This document shows positions 42,070 to 50,849 of a DNA stretch of 64,000 nt, piece after piece. The notes beneath the pieces are model-generated. The model had not been told where the DNA came from. It did no database searches and saw nothing but the letters and a program-made list of their open reading frames with translations. Position 1 is the stretch's first letter, and every line of letters starts with the position of its first letter. The DNA comes from Saccharibacillus sp. JS10 (GTDB taxonomy: Bacteria; Bacillota; Bacilli; Paenibacillales; Paenibacillaceae). Where the stretch lies: NCBI RefSeq assembly GCF_024436065.1, contig NZ_JANFNS010000003.1:434001-498000 (forward strand), read 5' to 3'. The position numbers and the translations under genes are program-made.

Positions 42070-44475
42070 TTAAGTTTCTCGCTGTACTAAATAATCCAAT
42101 AAATGTTTGAGAAAATATAGCGACTTCGGCAATTTTTCTACCGCATCCGATGCTTCGCAATAATGGTTCCACATCTCCCGCTTGGCGCCGCCAATTCCTA
42201 GCACCGTAACGAAAGTCGAACTGCCGTTATTCGTATCTTGCCCGGCTGGTTTGCCGAGCTTCAATGCTTCGCCTTCGGCATCCAGCAGATCGTCTCGGAT
42301 TTGGAACGCGATTCCGGCATGATATGCGAAATTTTTCATTTGCTCCAATTCATTGTCCGGTGCATTCGCTAACATCGCGGGCATAATCAGACACGCTTCG
42401 AACGCGACTCCCGTTTTGTAAAAGCAAATCTCGTTCAGCCGCTCAATATCCAGCACTTGTCCCCGCGATTTCAGATCCAGTTCTTGCCCCATACATAACT
42501 CTCCCGCTTTGCGGGCTGAGTAATGGATCAGAGACAATATCGCTTCCGGCTTAAATCCTTGAAGCGAAGATTGTTCGCGTACGCCTTGCTGAATCAGGAG
42601 TAGCCCGGATAATTCAGCCGTCGCACTATCGTAACGCGTATGAAGCGTCTGCCGTCCGCGCCGAGTATCGGCATTGTCTTGCGAAGGCAGATCGTCGAAT
42701 ATCAACGATGCGGTATGCAGATACTCTAACGACTTAAGCATGGGAAAGATCGAAGTTTCGCTAAGCCCGTAACCTTGTGTCGCTACTAGATGCGCCAAGA
42801 TCGGGCGAAGCCTTTTGCCCGAACCTTCCAGACTGTAGTTTGCCGCATGTATTAACGAATCCCCGATCGAAGAAACAGGCGAATCGGCTGTAATCGGCAG
42901 CTTTTGCTCAAGCACACTGCGAATTTCATCTAGCTTTTTGCGGAATTGCTCACGTTCTTCCCGATCTTTTTTCATCTCGTTCAGCATCCGGTCACGCAGC
43001 AGTTTATCGAAAAACTCGACGTCTTCCGCTTGCTGAACCATTTTCTGCACGATACGGTTTAAGTCAGGCATCCCGCTCGTCAAGATGCCCATCAACTCTT
43101 CGTAGCGCGGAATCCCTAGACGCTGACGAGCTCTTTTTAACCCATTGATCGCCCGATCCAAAATCACTTCGCGCGCATTGGAATCATTCCGGTACACGTT
43201 ACGGATCAGATGCGCGATCACTGCCCAATACATCTCGAAAGGATTCGGCAAATCTCTCCGCTCCTGACGGTATTTCCAAAAATACGTATAAGGCGTAACC
43301 GCTCCGTGATCCAAATCGTCAAATAAATCCGCAAAGTCGTCGGCAAGCTGATTATAGATCCCGTAATCGAATGTGCGCTGTTCAAAACCTTCGTCTTGCT
43401 CCGTTTGTCCCACCGAACGCGCGATCAGACGCGAACCGGACGATTTCAACATCACTGGAACATAAAGCTCGCTTGCCGTATAGTTGTTCATATTCAGATT
43501 TTTGTTCCGGTCTTGGTCTTGCGATTCGAAAAAGACGTACGCTTGCTCGAAAAAAGATGTGCCGCTTCCTTCGATCTGGCGATTTTGGATATAGATAAAA
43601 GCTTCGCTCAGCTCGCTATGGATATAACGGATTAACGCAAAGTTCTCGGCATGACCGCTCTCGAATGTCCCGCTCCACTCGTCCCACTCCGGTATGCTTC
43701 CGGTCAGCAAAGCACTTCGGATCAACGACGAATATCCCGATTTTTCTTCTTCGGTGAGCAACTTCGAATCCAGTAGATCGTCTACGAACGGATACGTTAA
43801 CCCATAGGAATACCCTAGCCTCACCGCTTCGTCCATCAGACGCGAGCGTTCGGTTGGCGGTGTCTGTTCATCCATACTTTCACGCGTATGCAGCACAACG
43901 CCCGCAATAATTTTCAACAACTTGCGCTGCGCTTGCTCGGCGTTCAGCCCTTCGGGAATATTTTCGGATACGCGCTTCATCTTCGCAATCATCCAGATGA
44001 TCGTATCTTCGATCTTCTCTTGCTGTCCCCAGCGGTACAAAGCCGCCATATCGAAGCCATCTGTCGGCATCTCGCTCTGCGCAGTCTCTTTATGAAGTAG
44101 AGATTGCTTGAGACTTGTAGCGGTGCGGCGAATGCGGCTTTGGGTATGAGAATCGTCCAACGCTTGGCCGAGATCGCGCATATACAAATACGACACGCTG
44201 CGCGTCAAATAATCGTCGAGTTTCCCCGTCATTTCCATCCACTGAAGGTAACGTTCGTAATCTTGAGGTTGCTTGTCTTTGGAATGCCATAACCGCATAT
44301 AGAAAGGACGTACATGCCCTTTTTTCCACACTTGAAAATCTTCCGTTAACTCGCTGATATATCTACCGCTCTGAACAGATTGGATAAGCTGCTCCAGATA
44401 CCGCTCTGCGCGAAGCTCCGATTTGCGGTAGGCATTTTGCGCTTTTTGTTCAAGTACACGTGATGACAAACTCAT
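42070..44475 (-). CDS. Two-domain protein with C-terminal polyprenyl (isoprenyl diphosphate) synthase
   Basis: This 801-residue protein is about 2.5 times the usual synthase length. The C-terminal half (about 520-800) is a regular trans-isoprenyl diphosphate synthase: GSGKRLRP, first Asp-rich motif DDLPSQD (Asp594, 595, 600) and second motif DDLLD (Asp728, 729, 732). The N-terminal half is not recognised as a family, but it also has two Asp-rich segments, DDLLD at 232-236 and DDFADLFDD at 379-387, with similar spacing. A second class I terpenoid fold is therefore inferred. The ATG at 44475 follows AAGGGG by seven bases. No other terpenoid genes are nearby. Confidence 0.82.
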   Translation of the reverse strand: MSLSSRVLEQKAQNAYRKSELRAERYLEQLIQSVQSGRYISELTEDFQVWKKGHVRPFYMRLWHSKDKQPQDYERYLQWMEMTGKLDDYLTRSVSYLYMRDLGQALDDSHTQSRIRRTATSLKQSLLHKETAQSEMPTDGFDMAALYRWGQQEKIEDTIIWMIAKMKRVSENIPEGLNAEQAQRKLLKIIAGVVLHTRESMDEQTPPTERSRLMDEAVRLGYSYGLTYPFVDDLLDSKLLTEEEKSGYSSLIRSALLTGSIPEWDEWSGTFESGHAENFALIRYIHSELSEAFIYIQNRQIEGSGTSFFEQAYVFFESQDQDRNKNLNMNNYTASELYVPVMLKSSGSRLIARSVGQTEQDEGFEQRTFDYGIYNQLADDFADLFDDLDHGAVTPYTYFWKYRQERRDLPNPFEMYWAVIAHLIRNVYRNDSNAREVILDRAINGLKRARQRLGIPRYEELMGILTSGMPDLNRIVQKMVQQAEDVEFFDKLLRDRMLNEMKKDREEREQFRKKLDEIRSVLEQKLPITADSPVSSIGDSLIHAANYSLEGSGKRLRPILAHLVATQGYGLSETSIFPMLKSLEYLHTASLIFDDLPSQDNADTRRGRQTLHTRYDSATAELSGLLLIQQGVREQSSLQGFKPEAILSLIHYSARKAGELCMGQELDLKSRGQVLDIERLNEICFYKTGVAFEACLIMPAMLANAPDNELEQMKNFAYHAGIAFQIRDDLLDAEGEALKLGKPAGQDTNNGSSTFVTVLGIGGAKREMWNHYCEASDAVEKLPKSLYFLKHLLDYLVQRET

Positions 44476-44604
44476 AATCATTCCCCTTAAGGTTGTGTCG
44501 TGTTGAGAATTATTAACGAGTTATACGGCGCAGAAAGAAATGGGTTACGGAAAATCAGATTGAGGATGATGGATTGGCGGAGATTTCGGTCATTGTACAC
44601 AAAA

Positions 44605-44635
44605 AAGACGAATTCCCGGATCGGGAATTCGTCTT
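44605..44635 (-). terminator. Terminator-like 14-base stem with T-run
   Basis: AAGACGAATTCCCG pairs with its complement around GAT, and TTTTTT follows on the minus strand. It could end the aldo/keto reductase transcript, and it also forms the left end of the long inverted repeat. Confidence 0.6.
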
Positions 44636-44851
44636 GATTTGAGAAAGTTCATAGTAGCTAGAAGCTAGGCGGCGGAGGGGAAAATTCAGTGAAGGAACGA
44701 TAGTGTTCGCCTTTGAAATCGAGAAAATTCCAATAAAATTCAATCCTTTTCTCGATTTCAACATGCGACCGGAACGAATTTTTCTCGGAGTCGACTCGCT
44801 TCCACCGCCTATGTGACTTTCTTGATCTAACAAATTCCCGGATCGGGAATT
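44605..44851. repeat. Long imperfect inverted repeat, MITE-like or giant hairpin
   Basis: Identical 19-base palindromes (AATTCCCG-GAT-CGGGAATT) lie at 44611-44629 and 44833-44851. Inside them AGAAAGTTCATAG pairs with CTATGTGACTTTCT, TAGGCGG with CCGCCTA, GGAAAATTC with GAATTTTTC. A perfect 13-base stem GAAATCGAGAAAA (44715-44727) pairs with 44747-44759 around a 19-base loop. No transposase is present and no clear target-site duplication was found. Confidence 0.7.
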
Positions 44852-44879
44852 CTTCTTTTTCTAGTCGAGCATATGAAGT

Positions 44880-45728
44880 TTAAAACTCCTCGTATTCCGC
44901 AGGGTCTTGATTCCACAAACGCTGGTTATTCACGCTGAACGCGGAAATGATCTCCATCTGATCTTCAGTCAACTCAAAATCGAAAATGTTCAGGTTTTCT
45001 TCCTGATGCTCGCGCGAACCGGCTTTCGGAATCGGAACCGCGCCAAGCTGCGTATGCCAACGCAAAATGATCTGAGTGGGCGTTTTGCCATGCACGTTCG
45101 CGACAGCTTTCACGACCGAATCTTGCAGCACGCCGTCGCCTTTGCCGCGACCAAGCGGGCTCCACGATTCCGTGATGATGCCGTGCTTGGCATTGGCTTC
45201 ACGCTGCTCTGCTTGTTCGAAATACGGATGAAGCTCGACTTGGTTGAGACTTGGCGCAACGCCTGTCTCGCTGACGATATGATCCAGATGCTCCGGCAAA
45301 AAGTTGCTGACGCCGATCGATCTGACGTAACCGCGCTTTTTCGCTTCGATCATCGCTTGCCAAGCTTCGAGATATTTGCCTTGTTTCGGATTGGGCCAAT
45401 GAATGATATACAAATCGAAATAATCCAGCCCGGTTCGCAGTAGCGATTCTTCAATCGTCAGCAGCGCTTTGTCATAAGCATGATGGCGCCCCGGCAATTT
45501 CGAGCAGATTCGCAGTTGATCGCGAGGAACCGAAGCTTCGCGCACCGCGCGTCCGACCGCTCCTTCGTTCTCATAATTGAAAGCCGAATCGATCAGGCGG
45601 TACCCGGCTTCGATTCCGGTTTGGATCGATTTCGCGCCTTCGAATCCGTTCAGCGAATACGTACCGAGTCCAATTGCCGGAATGTCTAATCCGTCGTTTA
45701 ACGTAAGGTTAGGAATATTCGTTGTCAT
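44880..45728 (-). CDS. Aldo/keto reductase
   Basis: This 282-residue NADPH-dependent TIM-barrel enzyme has the catalytic tetrad in context: Asp and Tyr in DSAFNYENEGAVG, Lys in CSKLPGR and His in YIIHWPNP. The cofactor-binding tail IPKAGSREHQEENLNIF follows. It reduces aldehydes or ketones; the substrate is unknown. Two starts are possible: the ATG at 45728 (about 11 bases after AGGAGGG) or a TTG at 45734. It follows galK by 36 bases and may share its transcript. Confidence 0.93.
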   Translation of the reverse strand: MTTNIPNLTLNDGLDIPAIGLGTYSLNGFEGAKSIQTGIEAGYRLIDSAFNYENEGAVGRAVREASVPRDQLRICSKLPGRHHAYDKALLTIEESLLRTGLDYFDLYIIHWPNPKQGKYLEAWQAMIEAKKRGYVRSIGVSNFLPEHLDHIVSETGVAPSLNQVELHPYFEQAEQREANAKHGIITESWSPLGRGKGDGVLQDSVVKAVANVHGKTPTQIILRWHTQLGAVPIPKAGSREHQEENLNIFDFELTEDQMEIISAFSVNNQRLWNQDPAEYEEF

Positions 45729-45764
45729 CCGCAAAAGCCCTCCTTGTTGTTGCTTATTTCATTA

Positions 45765-47051
45765 TTAGTTCACTTCGTCCAAACATACCGCGCCTTGCGC
45801 GCGGACTTGAATTTCAAGCGACTCCGTACCGAGCGTGCGTGTAATGAGTGCTTGGTATTCTTTTACCGCGTCTTGCGGCAAGATCGCCAAGATGACACCA
45901 GCAAAGCCTCCGCCATGTACGCGGCAAGCGCCTTTTCCAAGTTGCTGGATATAACGCTCTGTAATCGCCAGCGCCAAAGCCACTTCTTGCTCTTGGCTAA
46001 CCGCTGGACGGTACACGTTTTGCAGCCATTTCCACGACGAGTTGCCGGATTCCGTAATAAACGGCAAGAACGCTTGTAAATCTTCGTTACGTAGTGCTTC
46101 TAACATGCCGTCTACGCGGTCGTTTTCTTCGAAGAAATGCAGCGCACGGAGTACTGCGCGATCTCCGGCTTTTTCCCGGATTTCCGGCAGCCGGTCATAG
46201 AGAGCTTCCGGCGAAGTTCCTCGGCATACATCGGTTCCAAGCAGCTCTGCGACTGCAAACATTTCTTGCGGAACGCCTGCGTATTCGTTCGTCAGATCGG
46301 CATGGTTGCCGCCTGTATCGACGATCACCAACGCGTAGCCATCTTGGTCAAAACGATACGTGACCGGTGCGATCTCGGGTTCTTCCGGATTTGCAAAATC
46401 GATCGAAATCAGACCGCCGTGCGCGCAAGCAATCTGATCGAGCAGACCGGATGGTTTGTTCCAGAAAATATTTTCGGCGTACTTGCCAATTTTACCCTTA
46501 TCGACCGCGTTCAAACGTCTTTCGTTATAAAACTCGTTCAGAATCGTACAGATCAGCATTTCAAAAGACGCCGACGAACTTAGCCCGGATGCGCTATATA
46601 CGTTACTCGACACATACGCACGGAAGCCGCCGATCTGATATCCTTTTTCCACAAAGCCTGCCAAAATACCGCGAATCAGCCCTGCTGTTCCGTCGTCTTC
46701 TGCATTTTTGTCCAATTTCCGAATATCGATCGAATAGCTTCGCTCATACCCTTCCGAACGCAGCGAAATCGTATGATCGTCTGTTTTCGCCGCAGCGGCG
46801 ATCGTATCCAGATCAATACTTCCCGTTAACACTTTGCCGTGGTTATGATCGGTATGGTTGCCGCCGATTTCGGTACGTCCTGGCGCGCTAAACCATTTCA
46901 CTGAATCTGCGCCGTAGGTCTGCGTATAAGCATCCAGCACTTTGTTATAACGAGCAGTCTGCTCGGCAAGCTTCGCTTCCCCGTACAGTGTGGTCAAAGC
47001 AGACACCATTTGCGGGGTTTGCAACAAATCAGAGTTCGATGTATTCGTCAT
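45765..47051 (-). CDS. galK: Galactokinase
   Basis: This 428-residue GHMP kinase phosphorylates galactose at C1. It shows the galactokinase signature GRTEIGGNHTDHN near residue 60, the ATP loop SASGLSSSASFE near 155, and the C-terminal GACRVHGGGFAGVILA near 380. It is about 30-40 residues longer than the typical enzyme, mainly at the N-terminus. AGGAGG lies eight bases before the ATG. galE and galT are not in the window. Confidence 0.96.
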   Translation of the reverse strand: MTNTSNSDLLQTPQMVSALTTLYGEAKLAEQTARYNKVLDAYTQTYGADSVKWFSAPGRTEIGGNHTDHNHGKVLTGSIDLDTIAAAAKTDDHTISLRSEGYERSYSIDIRKLDKNAEDDGTAGLIRGILAGFVEKGYQIGGFRAYVSSNVYSASGLSSSASFEMLICTILNEFYNERRLNAVDKGKIGKYAENIFWNKPSGLLDQIACAHGGLISIDFANPEEPEIAPVTYRFDQDGYALVIVDTGGNHADLTNEYAGVPQEMFAVAELLGTDVCRGTSPEALYDRLPEIREKAGDRAVLRALHFFEENDRVDGMLEALRNEDLQAFLPFITESGNSSWKWLQNVYRPAVSQEQEVALALAITERYIQQLGKGACRVHGGGFAGVILAILPQDAVKEYQALITRTLGTESLEIQVRAQGAVCLDEVN

Positions 47052-47201
47052 TAAAAGTTCCTCCTAAGCCGGATATCAGCGTTCAAATCAGCGGCGTTTT
47101 TCGCCTACCTCTTCAATATGCCATACTTTTGAATACGGATACAGAGCGATAACGAAAGATTGAAGGGTATCGATGAATTTTTTTATAAAAAAGAACGGCA
47201 C

Positions 47202-48443
47202 TCATACCCTAACCTCGTCTTTGATCCGCGCAAGATCATATCCGGTCGGATTTTGGAAAATACGCAGTCCGAACATCGGCGCCACCGCGTAAATATGGTC
47301 GAAAATATCGGCTTGCACCGACTCGTATACCGCCCAAGTCGTATCGTTGCTAAACGCGTAAATCTCGATCGGCAATCCGGTTTCTTCCGGCGCTAGCTGG
47401 CGCACGATCATGGTCATGTCTTGATGGATTTTCGGATGACGACGCAGATATTGCAAAATGTATTCGCGGAACACGCCGATATTGGTCATCTGCCGTCCGT
47501 TGACTTTGTTTTCGCGATTGATATGCTGCTCGATGTTGTACGTATTGATTTCTTCCACACGCGAGGTCACGTAATCCGAAATATAATGAATCTTTTTGAA
47601 CTCTGCGATCATCTCGTCACTGCAAAATACGATACTGCTCGTATCGATATTGATGCTGCGCTTGATCCGGCGCCCTCCGGAAATCTGCATCCCGCGCCAG
47701 TTGCGGAACGAGTCCGAAATGAACGCGTAACTTGGCACCATCGTGATCGTTTTATCAAAATTCATGACTTTTACGGTGTTTAGCGTAATATCGATCACAT
47801 CGCCGTCGGCGTTGTAATTCGGCATTTCGATCCAATCTCCGACGCGCACCATATCGTTGGACGACAATTGCACGCCTGCGACCAGACCGAGAATCGAGTC
47901 TTTGAAAATGAGCATCAAGACTGCGGACAACGCACCTAGACCACTGAGGATAATCAGCGGGTTTTGCCCGACCAGACTAGAGATCAGCACGATTCCGCCG
48001 ACGATGAACAAAATGATTTTGACGACTTGAATATAGCCTCTGATCGGACGGATTTTGGAAATTTCGAATGAACGGTAGATCGTGTCAAACGTATCCATCA
48101 CGGAATTCAGTACAATGATCGTAGCAAGCACCATATAAGCGGCGGCAAGCTTTTCGATTAATAGTTGATAACCCGGAAATACGGGGGCGAAAAAGAAAAT
48201 GATAATCGCCGGCACGAGATGCGACAGCTTATGAAAAACCTTTTTCTCGACAATGACGTCGTCCCAGCGATACCGGTTTCTTTTCACGATTCGAATAACG
48301 GCTTTGAGCATAACTTTTTTGGTAATGATGTTGGCGACGATGCAGATGAGCGCGATGAACAAGATCATGAGGATATTCGACACGTAAATATTCATCGGAT
48401 CGTCCATCCCGGCATTGTGAAGCTGACTACGAATAAAATCCAT
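47202..48443 (-). CDS. MscS family mechanosensitive ion channel, YbdG-like
   Basis: This 413-residue protein has about five membrane helices. The last forms the channel-lining helix (SGLGALSAVLMLIFKDSILG, about residues 165-190), followed by the MscS beta domain (VRVGDWIEMPNYNADGDVIDI, MVPSYAFISDSFRNW) and a C-terminal alpha/beta domain. Length and layout fit the YbdG/MscM branch, which gates under hypo-osmotic stress. The ATG at 48443 follows AAGGAGG by five bases; in-frame codons further upstream lack a ribosome binding site. Confidence 0.93.
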   Translation of the reverse strand: MDFIRSQLHNAGMDDPMNIYVSNILMILFIALICIVANIITKKVMLKAVIRIVKRNRYRWDDVIVEKKVFHKLSHLVPAIIIFFFAPVFPGYQLLIEKLAAAYMVLATIIVLNSVMDTFDTIYRSFEISKIRPIRGYIQVVKIILFIVGGIVLISSLVGQNPLIILSGLGALSAVLMLIFKDSILGLVAGVQLSSNDMVRVGDWIEMPNYNADGDVIDITLNTVKVMNFDKTITMVPSYAFISDSFRNWRGMQISGGRRIKRSINIDTSSIVFCSDEMIAEFKKIHYISDYVTSRVEEINTYNIEQHINRENKVNGRQMTNIGVFREYILQYLRRHPKIHQDMTMIVRQLAPEETGLPIEIYAFSNDTTWAVYESVQADIFDHIYAVAPMFGLRIFQNPTGYDLARIKDEVRV

Positions 48444-48552
48444 AAGTTCCTCCTTGCTGTATATCACAGTCTGACTCTTATATACCCGATTGGGCGAAAG
48501 TTTATTATAGAGGATGGTGAAGGGGTGGAGCAAAGTTTGGGGACTTTCAGAG

Positions 48553-48589
48553 CAAAAAAAGAGAACCGATAAGCCGGCTCTCTTTTTTA
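48553..48589 (-). terminator. Terminator of the MetE-like gene
   Basis: AAAAAGAGAACCG and CGGCTCTCTTTTT arms flank a short loop, with T-runs on the minus strand. Confidence 0.85.
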
Positions 48590-48616
48590 TATAAAAGGGA
48601 AAATTAGATTGTCATC

Positions 48617-49777
48617 TTACTTCGCCCAATATTGCTGTGCGATTTTTTGTCCTTGATCGATTTTCGCCCATTGCTCGGCTTGGCTCAGTTCATTACCGCC
48701 GTCGCAAGAAGCGAAGCCGCATTGGTGCGATAGGAGCAGACGGTCTTTGTCGATGATGTTGGACGCTTCATCTAATAGACGCAGTACACGCTGTTCGTCA
48801 TCCAACCTGCTTGTTTTCGAAGACAGCAGACCCAGTACGATCTCGGTATCTGGACGGTCTTTGAAGACTTCCAACGCTTCGAGCGAACCTGCACGCTCGT
48901 CGTCCCACTCCAAGAAGAAGCGATCGTATTTCAACTGCTTGAGGAACAAGTTCGCAATCTTCACATACGAACCGCCGCCCATGTTACGGGAATCATAGTT
49001 ACCGCGGCAGTTATGCGTCCACATTTTCAGACCCAATTCATGACCGAAATCGATCACCGTGTTGTTAATATCGATGAATTCAGCCGCCAATTGTTGCACT
49101 TGTTCTTGATCGATATTTTCGCCCGTGTAAGGCGAGTTCGGGTTATCGTCAGCGAACAATTCCCATAAGCAATCGTCGAATTGAAGGATCTCGCCGCCAG
49201 CGTCAGCGAAGTCTTGCACAAAGTCTTTGTACGCTTTGACCAGTCCGGCTTTAAGTTCTTTCGTGTCTTTGTAGACCGAATCTTTGCCGCCGATATTATC
49301 CGACCACGACAGTTCTCCGAAGATATGGGACGGCGACGGTACGCACAATTTCGTTTCACGATCGCCCGCGCTTTCTTTTAGCTGCTTGAACGATTTGATG
49401 AAATGGTGGTTTTTGCCGCTCAGCTCGCCTGTGATCCGCAGCCCGATGTCTTTGCGCGTCTCGTATTTGGAAGTTCCGTCAACGTCGCGGAAAAAGTAGC
49501 CATGGTCGGCGATATAACGTTCGATGCCTTCGAAGCCCCATACGAAGTCGAGGTGCCACATCGATTTGGAGTATTCGCCGTCCGTGATGATCGACAGATC
49601 GTGCTTGATCTGGTCTTGAACGACCGAGTCGATCGCGTGAGCTTCACATTTCTCGTAACCTTCGAACTCTTGGTAGAACGGATATTGGATATCGTCGCGG
49701 TGTTCGATTTGCGTCTTATATTTGAGAAGATCCGACGGGCGCAACAAGCTGCCTACGATTTGGAATTTATCTGTCAT
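48617..49777 (-). CDS. Cobalamin-independent methionine synthase-like protein (MetE C-terminal family)
   Basis: This 386-residue protein corresponds to the catalytic half of MetE (YxjG/YxjH type). Zinc ligands are recognisable as WTHNCRGN (His, Cys), FLEWDDERAG (Glu) and LSHQCGFAS (Cys). DGEYSKSMW at the N-terminus and FDDCLWELF in the middle complete the barrel. It is thought to transfer methyl groups to homocysteine from a donor other than polyglutamyl folate. AAGGAGG precedes the ATG. No S-box riboswitch was seen upstream. Confidence 0.92.
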   Translation of the reverse strand: MTDKFQIVGSLLRPSDLLKYKTQIEHRDDIQYPFYQEFEGYEKCEAHAIDSVVQDQIKHDLSIITDGEYSKSMWHLDFVWGFEGIERYIADHGYFFRDVDGTSKYETRKDIGLRITGELSGKNHHFIKSFKQLKESAGDRETKLCVPSPSHIFGELSWSDNIGGKDSVYKDTKELKAGLVKAYKDFVQDFADAGGEILQFDDCLWELFADDNPNSPYTGENIDQEQVQQLAAEFIDINNTVIDFGHELGLKMWTHNCRGNYDSRNMGGGSYVKIANLFLKQLKYDRFFLEWDDERAGSLEALEVFKDRPDTEIVLGLLSSKTSRLDDEQRVLRLLDEASNIIDKDRLLLSHQCGFASCDGGNELSQAEQWAKIDQGQKIAQQYWAK

Positions 49778-49962
49778 GGGAAAGCCTCCTTAGGAATGTT
49801 CGCATCGGATGCGATGAAGTCGTTGAAGATTCGAAACGTTTGAATTGAATATAGTGTAGCATGGGTAGGCGGTTGGGTGAGTAGACGAAGAACGTATGGC
49901 TGGTTATAGGGGATGGGTATAGGGAGTTTGACGGTTGGTTTTGAAATTAGCAATTAAATGCT

Positions 49963-50208
49963 TTGAATCGTACTCAAAGCGATATCATTCTTGAATATCA
50001 GAAATTGTTTCTTTTATTCAGGGATAAGAGTTTCGTAAATGCAACGAAATTGGAATTTATTGATTTTAAAGAAATTTTATGGCGACTAAAGTTAAGTATT
50101 GGGATTCTTCGGTGTATAGCTGATCGGAAAGTGAAATTGGATGATGAGGCTGTCGAGCAAATGAATCGGTTGATTGAGTTTGGGGAGCGGTTGAGTGCTT
50201 TTATCTAG
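49963..50208 (+). CDS. Possible hypothetical protein fragment
   Basis: The 81-codon ORF (MNRTQSDIILEYQKLF, ending LIEFGERLSAFI) is AT-rich, amphipathic and helical. It can only start with TTG and has no ribosome binding site, so it may be a remnant of a larger gene. It marks the left end of the AT-rich segment before the restriction-modification operon. Confidence 0.3.
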   Translation: MNRTQSDIILEYQKLFLLFRDKSFVNATKLEFIDFKEILWRLKLSIGILRCIADRKVKLDDEAVEQMNRLIEFGERLSAFI

Positions 50209-50271
50209 AGATGAAAATGAATGAGGACTCTTATATCTCGGTAAACAAGGTCATAACAGTTTTTTTCAATT

Positions 50272-50662
50272 TTACTCATGATGTTCGTACTCTTGGAGCT
50301 GTTCTCGAGTTTCAAACATCTGGAATCCCTTAGATCGCTTCCTTAAATTATCAACTTCTCTACATGCTTCAAAGTTAACTCAATTGCATATCTTTTTTAT
50401 AACTTAGTCCAGCACAAATCCTAAATTTATATATTTTATTGCACTTATTGCATAACAAGCATTCATCGGCTACCTCTTTTAATATACTTAGAAAGTCAAC
50501 AATTCTCTGCTGTATGAAGTCTGTTCCATCATTAGCAGTTAACTTTTATATCATTTCAGTTTGAAGTTTGAATAATGAAAACATCGGTCCTCCCTTGACT
50601 ATTTCTCTAACTAAATTCTTATAATCTGAAATATGTATAGAGCTTTCCTTCTTACTAGTCAT
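50272..50662 (-). pseudogene. Decayed gene encoding a Cys-rich protein
   Basis: From the ATG at 50662 the frame reads MTSKKESSIHISDYKNLVRE and stops at 50546-50548 after 38 codons. The same frame then continues coherently (TANDGTDFIQQRIVDFLSIL, DECLLCNKCNKIYKFRIC). A run of six A residues (50393-50398) marks a likely frameshift; other frames continue with ELTLKHVEKLII or with KRSKGFQMFETREQLQEYE to 50272. The CxxC pair suggests a zinc ribbon. It follows the RM operon on the same strand and seems to be dead cargo. Confidence 0.5.
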
Positions 50663-50739
50663 TAAGGTCAATGTCCTCACTCCAAATTTATTAATAGAGT
50701 AATTAGTATTACTAGGATAATAGATTGATATACAAAAAA

Positions 50740-50757
50740 GGCCACCAAATGGTGGCC
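50740..50757 (-). terminator. Terminator of the hsd operon
   Basis: GGCCACCA/TGGTGGCC form an eight-base stem around AA, followed by TTTTTT on the minus strand, about 95 bases after hsdR. Confidence 0.85.
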
Positions 50758-50849
50758 ATCGCTGACACTGCTAATGAGGGTGAATTGTGGCTGTTCAAAA
50801 AAAAATCTCCCAAAAGTCTTGTTGTGTCTGTTGCAGATGGATGATTTCA

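Larger units (their letters stand above)
44476..44879. other. 404-base gap occupied by a long imperfect inverted repeat
   Basis: Apart from the inverted repeat at 44605-44851 no gene is supported. A 92-codon minus-strand ORF across it has no ribosome binding site and merely follows the repeat arms. Confidence 0.6.

Noticed and set aside
44555-44833. 92-codon minus-strand ORF
   Set aside because: It merely spans the arms of the long inverted repeat and has no ribosome binding site.
49778-49962. Possible S-box or T-box upstream of the MetE-like gene
   Set aside because: No S-box core, no T-box sequence and no leader terminator were found.
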